Positions 54,089 to 60,315 of a DNA stretch of 64,000 bases are shown one piece after another (positions within the stretch are counted from its first letter, which is position 1; each line of letters starts with the position of its first letter). Location of the stretch: the NCBI RefSeq assembly GCF_026626665.1, contig NZ_JAPNKE010000002.1:5061168-5125167 (forward strand). The letters are read 5' to 3'. The translations under genes were made by a program, and so were the position numbers. The notes under the pieces are model-generated. The model was not told the origin of the DNA. It was given only the letters and a program-made list of their open reading frames with translations, and ran no database searches. The stretch comes from Nannocystis pusilla. GTDB lineage: Bacteria; Myxococcota_A; Polyangia; Nannocystales; Nannocystaceae.

Positions 54089-55894
54089 GTGACCCTGGCC
54101 CTCCATCAACGACGCCTCGCCGGCCTGGGCATGACCGCGGCCTTGCTCGCGTGCGCGCCGGAGCTGCCGCGGAGCGTGAAGCCGGTCGGCCACAGCGGGG
54201 TCGAGGCGTGGCCGGACGTCGCCGCCCCGCTGCCCGCGCGGCACGACGGCCGGCGCGACGCCGCCCTGATCGTCAGCGTCGAGGATTACGCGCACCTGCC
54301 CGATCGGCCAGGCGCGCACGCCGTCGCGGGCGCCTGGTACCGCTACCTGCACGACGTCCGCGGCCTGCCGCACCGGCGGATCCGCTGGCTGCGCGACCCT
54401 GGCGGGCCCGAGGCGGTCGCCGCCGCGCTTTCGAAGGTGCACTGGCGGGTCAAGCGCGACGCCACCCTGTGGCTGATCGTCATCGGCCACGCGGGCACGC
54501 CGATCGGCGGCTCTCCGGTGCTGCTCGGCCCCTCGGCGAGCGCGAGCGACTGGCGCGGCGGCATCCCGCTGGGGCCGATGCTGCGCTTCGCCGGCCACGG
54601 CATGCACCGCGAGCTCGTCGCGGTGCTCGACGGCTGCCTGCCCCAAGGGACAGCTCACCGCGGAAGCTCCGGCCTCGCGGCCCCCGGGCTGCCGTCCCCG
54701 CCGGCATACGCGGCCCCGCAGCGCATGGCCGTCTCCGAGGTGTCCGCCGGCCTCATCGCCCTGGTCGAGGAGACGCTGATGCGCGTGATGGAGGACACCA
54801 CCCAGCGCGGCCGCGAGCCGACCGACGCGGTGATGTTCACCCCGGGGCCCGGGGCGCACTGCCGCGAGCGCCTGCCGGGGACGGACACGCCGGCGCTGTC
54901 CTATCTGCTGCTCGGGGCGCTGCGCGGCTGGGCCGACGCGGATCGCGACACCCGCGTGAGCGCGGCCGAGGCCCTGCGGCACATCGACCTGCTCCTTCGG
55001 GCAGGTGCTCACGAAGACCCCGAGCGGCCGCGGCCGCAGGCGCGCGGCTCCGACCTGACCCTCGCCCGCGGGGTCCGCGAGCGCGGGCCGTCGCCGACGG
55101 CCGTGGTGCCGCCGGGCTCGTCGGTCGACGAGGCGACCCTGCTGGCCGACGTCGGCGGCGAGTTCATCGACGAGCGGATGGAGAAGATCGATCGCGGCCG
55201 CTTCGCTCTCGGCTGCCGCAGCCGCCGCGACCCCGACTGCGAGGCCGACGAACGACCGGCGCGGCAGGTCCACCTCGACAGCTTCATGATCGATCGCCAC
55301 GAGGTCACGTGGAAGGACTACGCGGCCTGCGTCGCCGGCGGCGGGTGCTCGACGATCGCCACCGCGCGCTGCGAGGTCTGGACCGGCGACGCCTTCGTCC
55401 GCGGGGCCGCGCTCGCGCCGGCCTTCCTCGGCGAGGAGCATCCGGTCGTGTGCGCCACCTGGCAGCAGGCCGTCGACTACTGCGCGTGGAAGGGCAAGCG
55501 CCTGCCGACCGAGGCCGAGTGGGAGCGCGCCGCCCGGGGGCCCGACGCGCGCGCCCAGTACCCGTGGGGCGACGCGCCGCCGACCTGCGCGCGCGCCCAC
55601 ACCCACGAGTGCGGCACCACCACCGCGCCAATCGGTCAGCGCCCCGCCGGCGCCAGCCCCGACGGGATCCACGACCTCGCCGGCAACGCCTCGGAGTGGG
55701 TCGCGGACTGGTACGACAAGAAGGCGTACCGCCACGACACCCACCGCGACCCGACCGGACCGCAGCGCGGCGAGGTCCGGGTCGTCCGCGGCGGCAGCTA
55801 TTACGACGGCCTGGGCAACCTGCGGACCTCGTACCGCTACGGGCTGTCCCCGCAGTGGGGCTACGGGACCGTCGGCTTCCGCTGCGCGCGGTGA
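54089..55894 (+). CDS. Caspase-like domain fused to a formylglycine-generating-enzyme-like (SUMF1) domain, lipoprotein
   Basis: A 601-residue exported protein (signal ending AALLAC). Residues 55-200 have the caspase/metacaspase fold: AALIVSVEDYAHLPDRPGA, WLIVIGHAGTPIGG with candidate catalytic His134, and LVAVLDGCLPQG with candidate Cys183. The C-terminal 220 residues are an FGE-sulfatase domain: FALGCRSRRDP, FMIDRHEVTWKDYAACV, PVVCATWQQAVDYCAWKGKR, LPTEAEWERAARG, NASEWVADWYD, VRGGSYYDG and VGFRCAR. The GTG at 54089 has GGAG upstream. A palindrome (54638-54653) follows directly after the Cys183 codon. FGE domains outside sulfatase maturation often bind ligands. Confidence 0.85.
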   Translation: MTLALHQRRLAGLGMTAALLACAPELPRSVKPVGHSGVEAWPDVAAPLPARHDGRRDAALIVSVEDYAHLPDRPGAHAVAGAWYRYLHDVRGLPHRRIRWLRDPGGPEAVAAALSKVHWRVKRDATLWLIVIGHAGTPIGGSPVLLGPSASASDWRGGIPLGPMLRFAGHGMHRELVAVLDGCLPQGTAHRGSSGLAAPGLPSPPAYAAPQRMAVSEVSAGLIALVEETLMRVMEDTTQRGREPTDAVMFTPGPGAHCRERLPGTDTPALSYLLLGALRGWADADRDTRVSAAEALRHIDLLLRAGAHEDPERPRPQARGSDLTLARGVRERGPSPTAVVPPGSSVDEATLLADVGGEFIDERMEKIDRGRFALGCRSRRDPDCEADERPARQVHLDSFMIDRHEVTWKDYAACVAGGGCSTIATARCEVWTGDAFVRGAALAPAFLGEEHPVVCATWQQAVDYCAWKGKRLPTEAEWERAARGPDARAQYPWGDAPPTCARAHTHECGTTTAPIGQRPAGASPDGIHDLAGNASEWVADWYDKKAYRHDTHRDPTGPQRGEVRVVRGGSYYDGLGNLRTSYRYGLSPQWGYGTVGFRCAR

Positions 55895-56035
55895 GGTCGT
55901 CGGCGTCATTGGCCGGAGACCCCTCTCGTCCCGGTGTCGACAATCCGCATCTCGCTGGCGGGCGGGAGCAACAGGCCCGGCGTAAACCGCCGCCGCGTGG
56001 AACACCGCCGCCGGCCTCGCGCGTAGCAGACGGGC

Positions 56036-57013
56036 ATGCCCGTCCCGCGTCGCTCGCTCCTGCGGGCCCTGCTCGCCGCTCCCGTCGCCCTCGCGCCCTC
56101 GTTCGCGCAGGCGCGCAAGTTCAGCCCGCCCGACCGGGCCGCACGATCGGCGGCCCTCGGCGCCCTCGACCAGCTTCCGCCCGACCTCCAGGCCGCGTTC
56201 ACCCCCGGCGACGACGACAAGCCCATCCCGCGGCCCGGGCCGCAGGACTGGCTGGCCCAGCACGGCGAGCCCGGCCAGACCTTCGCCCAGTTCGTCGGCC
56301 AGCGCCACAACCGGCCGACCGAGTCGCGGCGCAAGCTGAGCTTCCTGCCGATCGGCGCGATCGAGGGCGGCGAATGGCCGGCGCTGGCCGTCGTCGCCGA
56401 CTTCGCCGCCCGCTACTTTCAAATACCGATCGAGCGCCTCGCTCCCACCACCATGGCCGCGCTCAAGGCCCGCAAGCGCGACCGCGGCGCCTATGATCAA
56501 TACGACACGCGCACCATCCTGTCCGGCATGAAGCCGCGCGTGCCCGCCGACGCCTACGCCCTGGTCGCGGTCACCACCTCCGACCTCTACCCCGCGCCCG
56601 GGTGGAACTTCGTGTTCGGCTACGCCAGCTTCGACGAGCGCGTCGGCGTCTACAGCTTCGCCCGCTTCGACCCCGCCTTCTACGGCGAGGCGCGCGGCCC
56701 CGGCGTGAGGCCGAAGATCTTGCGCCGCTGCCTCGGCCTGCTGGTCCACGAGGTCGGGCACATGTTCGGCCTCTACCACTGCGTGCATTTCCACTGCATC
56801 ATGAACGGCTGTAACCACCTCGACGAGAGCGACCGCGCGCCGCTGCACCTCTGTCCGGTGTGCCGGCGCAAGCTGCAGTACGCGATCGCCTTCGACCCCG
56901 CCGTCCGCGAGCGCCAGCTCGCCGAGTTCTTCCGCGCCCACGACATGGCCGACGACGCCGCCCGCAGCGAGCGCCTCCTGGCCGCGATCGTCTCCGCCGC
57001 GCCCGCGCCGTGA
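56036..57013 (+). CDS. amzA: Archaemetzincin-family zinc protease
   Basis: A 325-residue exported protease (RRSLLRALLAAPVALAPSFA, a Tat-like twin-Arg start). The zinc site is HEVGHMFGLYH (238-248) with Cys249, and Cys254 and Met256 in HCIMNGC, then LCPVC (273-276). That is the archaemetzincin HExxHxxGxxHC-x4-C-x-M..CxxC signature, which holds two zinc ions. Typical archaemetzincins are shorter and cytoplasmic, so the exported N-terminus of about 100 residues is unusual. No partner is obvious. A palindrome cluster follows about 100 bases after the stop. Confidence 0.9.
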   Translation: MPVPRRSLLRALLAAPVALAPSFAQARKFSPPDRAARSAALGALDQLPPDLQAAFTPGDDDKPIPRPGPQDWLAQHGEPGQTFAQFVGQRHNRPTESRRKLSFLPIGAIEGGEWPALAVVADFAARYFQIPIERLAPTTMAALKARKRDRGAYDQYDTRTILSGMKPRVPADAYALVAVTTSDLYPAPGWNFVFGYASFDERVGVYSFARFDPAFYGEARGPGVRPKILRRCLGLLVHEVGHMFGLYHCVHFHCIMNGCNHLDESDRAPLHLCPVCRRKLQYAIAFDPAVRERQLAEFFRAHDMADDAARSERLLAAIVSAAPAP

Positions 57014-57113
57014 AGCCGCCGGATGCCACCATTCCCGGTCCTCGGGAAAGACTTCGCCGACCAGACCTTCTCGACCGCGGTGCTCGAGCGGGTCGCCCGT
57101 ACGACCTGACCCC

Positions 57114-57164
57114 AAAATGTCTCTTTCGTCATGCTCCAAAGGGCATGCCCGAAGAGACATCTCC
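57114..57164. repeat. Palindrome cluster after archaemetzincin
   Basis: ATGTCTCTTTCGTCATG, then CTCCAAAGGGCATG and CCCGAAGAGACAT, a chain of CATG boxes about one period apart. Confidence 0.75.
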
Positions 57165-57284
57165 AACCTGTGAGTGAAACCTGCCGGAAGCATGGCGCGC
57201 GCGTCAAGGGCCCGCGGCGGCCGCGTCGGCGAAGTCACGCCGGGGCCCACGCGACGCGCGGCCTGCTATCCTCGGCGCGTCCGC

Positions 57285-58016
57285 GTGCACGACCGCATCC
57301 ACATCTTCGGGGTGTTCCAGATCCCCTGGCTCAAGGGGCCCCGGCCGGTCCGCGTCTACGTCCCCCCCGACACCGGCGCCCCGCCGCCGGTGCTCTACAT
57401 GTTCGACGGCCAGAACATCTTCGATGACGAGCCCTCGCACAGCGGCGGCTGGTACCTGCACCACGCCGCGCGCGACCTGTGCGCGGCCGGCGGGACGGCG
57501 CCGCTGATCGTCGGCATCGACCACGGCGGGATCTACCGCATGCGCGAGCTGTCGCCGTTCCGGATGCGCCAGCGCGGTCAGGCGCCGCACCTCGTGCGCT
57601 GGATGGTCGACGAGCTGCAGCCGCAGATCCGCCGCGCCTTCCACGTCCGCCACGACCTGGCCGGCACGGCCGTCGGCGGCTCCTCGCTCGGCGGCCTGGC
57701 GGCCCTCTACGCCCACTGGCACCGCCCCGACGTGTTCGGCGCGGCGCTGTGCATGTCGCCGTCCTTCTGGGTGGCGCGCGAGAAGATGCTGAAGTTCGTG
57801 TCCGAGCGGAAGAACCCGCTGGTGTCGCGCCTCTACCTCGACGCCGGCGGCAACGAGCCGCGCGTGCGCCCCGCGACCGAGCGCATGGTCAAGCTGCTGC
57901 GCAGCCGCGGCTACGGCCCCGACCGGATGCGCTGGGTGTTCGACCCCGGCGCCGTCCACCACGAGAGCGCCTGGCGCCGCCGCGCCCCCGAGGCGCTCGC
58001 GTTCCTGTTCGGTTGA
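57285..58016 (+). CDS. Alpha/beta-hydrolase, esterase-D-like
   Basis: A 243-residue cytosolic-looking hydrolase of the putative-esterase family (enterobactin esterase/esterase D type). RPVRVYVPPDT and VLYMFDGQNIFDD are the first strands; the nucleophile elbow is GGSSLGGLAALYAH. Asp in YLDAGGNEPRVRP and His in GAVHHESAWRRR complete a plausible triad. The GTG at 57285 precedes the first strand; upstream in-frame sequence is Arg-rich and not domain-like. Substrate unknown. Confidence 0.85.
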   Translation: MHDRIHIFGVFQIPWLKGPRPVRVYVPPDTGAPPPVLYMFDGQNIFDDEPSHSGGWYLHHAARDLCAAGGTAPLIVGIDHGGIYRMRELSPFRMRQRGQAPHLVRWMVDELQPQIRRAFHVRHDLAGTAVGGSSLGGLAALYAHWHRPDVFGAALCMSPSFWVAREKMLKFVSERKNPLVSRLYLDAGGNEPRVRPATERMVKLLRSRGYGPDRMRWVFDPGAVHHESAWRRRAPEALAFLFG

Positions 58017-58080
58017 GCATGCCCGGAAGAACATGTGCGATCGGCCATGCTCGCACGGACATGCTCGATCGACACCGCGA
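58017..58080. repeat. 14-nt-phased palindrome cluster
   Basis: CATG boxes at 58018, 58032, 58046 and 58060 are exactly 14 nt apart, with a degenerate CACC at 58073. It begins at the esterase stop codon. Confidence 0.87.
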
Positions 58081-58145
58081 CCCCGGTGACAGGCAGCGCC
58101 GCCGGGACAGCCGCGGGCCGCTGCGACCTCGTCGTCGCCCCCGGC

Positions 58146-58937
58146 TCAGCGGATCACCGCGAACGTCTGCTGGTTGAGCGCCAGCAGCTCGCCTGCCGGC
58201 GACCACAGCTCGCGGAACTCCACCGAGTAGCCCGCGCGCATCGCCACCGCGCGGGCGCGGTGGTACACCGGCTGCGCCGGGTCGAGCTGGGCCACGTCGG
58301 CCAGCGGCTGGAGCGTGTACGTCAGCGTCGCCGTCGGCCGCGGCGACGTCAGGCGCGAGAACACGGCCGGCCACCAGCCGTCGCACAGCATCGCCAGGTA
58401 GGCCGCGTCGCGCACGCTGGGCGGCCGCTTGAAGCGGAACCAGCCCTCGGCCCGCGCCTCGTCGCCGCCGGTGAACAGCGGCGCGTGGACCGGGCGGAAC
58501 TCGCAGTGCTGGGCGAACACCGGCGCCTCCTCGGGCGTGCCGAGCGGCAGCTCGCTCGGCGCGGTGAACTCGGGCGGCCGCAGCTCGGTCCACTGCAGGC
58601 CGGCGTCGCGCGTGCGCGCGTGTACGGCCACCGCGTGGGCCTGGACCTCGCCGGCCTGGACCAGGCGGACCGCCAGCGTCGTCACCCCGGTGCCGGTGCG
58701 CAGCGCGTCGACGAAGAGGTCCGCGGGGCCAGGTTGCGTCGGTCCGCACAGCTCGGCCCCGAGCGACCGCAGCGGCCGCGTCGGGTCGGCCGCCGCCGCC
58801 GCCGCCGCGCGGACCAGCAAGGCGATGACGAGGCCGCCGAACGCCCCGCGGCCCTGCTGCCAGCCGTCGGGCACCTCCGCCCGGAACTGGCCGGGCCCCG
58901 TGGGGGTGAGCGCGAGGATGGCGTCGAGGTCGGACAT
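58146..58937 (-). CDS. Acyl-CoA thioesterase-like double hotdog protein
   Basis: A 263-residue protein of the thioesterase family that hydrolyses acyl-CoA. GAFGGLVIALLVRAA (first hotdog helix), FVDALRTGTGVTTLAVRLVQ and FRFKRPPSVRDAAYLAMLCD (second hotdog) are visible. The ATG at 58937 precedes the first strand. It lies downstream of the thiolase on the same strand, beyond a hairpin region, and probably belongs to the same fatty-acid or sterol side-chain breakdown set. Confidence 0.85.
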   Translation of the reverse strand: MSDLDAILALTPTGPGQFRAEVPDGWQQGRGAFGGLVIALLVRAAAAAAADPTRPLRSLGAELCGPTQPGPADLFVDALRTGTGVTTLAVRLVQAGEVQAHAVAVHARTRDAGLQWTELRPPEFTAPSELPLGTPEEAPVFAQHCEFRPVHAPLFTGGDEARAEGWFRFKRPPSVRDAAYLAMLCDGWWPAVFSRLTSPRPTATLTYTLQPLADVAQLDPAQPVYHRARAVAMRAGYSVEFRELWSPAGELLALNQQTFAVIR

Positions 58938-59025
58938 CGCCGCGACCTTAGCAAATGCGGCCCCCGCCGCCCGCCGTCCGCTCGTGAGTCGCCGCGCCGA
59001 GGCCGTTCGCGCCCTGACCCAAAGC

Positions 59026-59095
59026 ACATGGCGCGGAGGGCAGGTCCCTTCGGACCTGTCCCGCGCGCCATGTCTTGAACAGCCTGTCCTGGCAG
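59026..59095. repeat. Long nested palindrome hairpin
   Basis: ACATGGCGCG (59026-59035) pairs with CGCGCCATGT (59064-59073), and inside it CAGGTCC-CTTC-GGACCTG forms a second stem, giving one long hairpin. A CCTGTCCTGGCAG arm follows. It ends 5 bases from the thiolase stop. Confidence 0.85.
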
Positions 59096-59100
59096 TCAGC

Positions 59101-60282
59101 TCAGTCGCGGCGGTACATCGTCACCACGCAGGCCCCGCCGAGGCCGAGGTTGTGCTGCAGGGCGACCTTGGCGCCCTCGACCTGGCGCTTGTCGGCCTGG
59201 CCGCGCAGCTGCCACACCAGCTCGGTGCACTGCGCCAGGCCGGTGGCGCCGAGCGGGTGGCCCTTCGACAGCAGGCCGCCGGACGGGTTGGTGACGAACT
59301 TGCCGCCGTAGGTGTTGTCGCCGTCCCACACGAACTTCTCGGCGCCGCCCTCGGGGCACAGGCCGAGCGCCTCGTAGGTCAGCAGCTCGTTGGCGGTGAA
59401 GCAGTCGTGCAGCTCGACCACCTGGACGTCCTGCGGCCCGAGGCCGGCCTTGTCGTAGACCGCCTCGGCGGTCTTCTTGGCCATGTCGTAGCCGACCATC
59501 TTGATCATGCTGTTCTCTTCGAACGTGCTGGGGAAGTCGGTGCGCATCGCCTGGGCCGCGATGTACACCGAATTGGCGATCCCCTTCTTCTTGGCGAACG
59601 CGTCCGAGCACAGCACCGCCGCCGCCGCGCCGCAGGTCGGCGGGCAGCACTGGTAGCGGGTCAGTGGGTCGAACACCTCGGGCGAGGCGAGGACCTCCTC
59701 GACGCTGAGGAGCTCGCCGAACAGCGCGTACGGGTTGCGGTTGGCGTGCTTGCGCGCCTTCTCCGACACCTTGGCGAACGTCTCGCGGCGGGTGCCGTAC
59801 TTCCAGCGGTACTCGCGGCCGGCGCCGCCGAACATCTGGGCCGCGGGCGGGGCCTGGTTGAAGCCCTGCACGCGGTCCATCGTGCCGGCGAAGTTGTCGA
59901 GCGGCCCCGGCCGGTCGTTGAACTTGCTGCCGAGCGCGCCCTTCTCCATCTGCTCGAAGCCGACGACCAGCACGCACTCGGCCTCGCCGGCGAGGATCGC
60001 CTGGCGGCCGAGCCACAGCGCGGTCGACCCGGTCGAGCAGTTGTTGTTGACGTTGACGACCGGGATGCCGGTGAGGCCGAGCTCGTAGACCGCCCGCTGG
60101 CCGCAGGTGCTGTCGCCGTAGACGTAGCCGGCGAACGCCTGCTCGATGTCCTTGTAGTCGACGCCCGCGTCCTGCAGCGCCGTGCGGGCCGCGTTGGCCG
60201 CCATCACGTGGTAATCGTCGCTCGCGCCGGGCTTGGCGAACTTCACCATGCCGACGCCGATCACGTTGACTTTGTTGCTCAT
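59101..60282 (-). CDS. SCP-x-type thiolase (acetyl-CoA C-acyltransferase)
   Basis: A 393-residue thiolase of the sterol-carrier-protein-x family, which cleaves 3-oxoacyl-CoA, often branched or steroid side chains. The active-site Cys82 lies in VNNNCSTGSTALWLG; the His of HDCFTANE and the second Cys/His region in GGLLSKGHPLGATGLAQ and NLGLGGACVVTMY are intact. No SCP2 domain is fused; those domains are instead on the neighbouring multifunctional enzyme. GGAGGAATC lies before the ATG at 60282. It follows the multifunctional enzyme by 33 bases, forming an operon. Confidence 0.93.
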   Translation of the reverse strand: MSNKVNVIGVGMVKFAKPGASDDYHVMAANAARTALQDAGVDYKDIEQAFAGYVYGDSTCGQRAVYELGLTGIPVVNVNNNCSTGSTALWLGRQAILAGEAECVLVVGFEQMEKGALGSKFNDRPGPLDNFAGTMDRVQGFNQAPPAAQMFGGAGREYRWKYGTRRETFAKVSEKARKHANRNPYALFGELLSVEEVLASPEVFDPLTRYQCCPPTCGAAAAVLCSDAFAKKKGIANSVYIAAQAMRTDFPSTFEENSMIKMVGYDMAKKTAEAVYDKAGLGPQDVQVVELHDCFTANELLTYEALGLCPEGGAEKFVWDGDNTYGGKFVTNPSGGLLSKGHPLGATGLAQCTELVWQLRGQADKRQVEGAKVALQHNLGLGGACVVTMYRRD

Positions 60283-60315
60283 GGCTGTGATTCCTCCGCT
60301 TGGTTCGTTCGCTTG

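Noticed and set aside
53882..57250. 1122-residue antisense frame over the caspase-FGE and archaemetzincin genes
   Set aside because: Both plus-strand genes have complete catalytic motifs. The antisense frame has low-complexity shadow composition and no signature.
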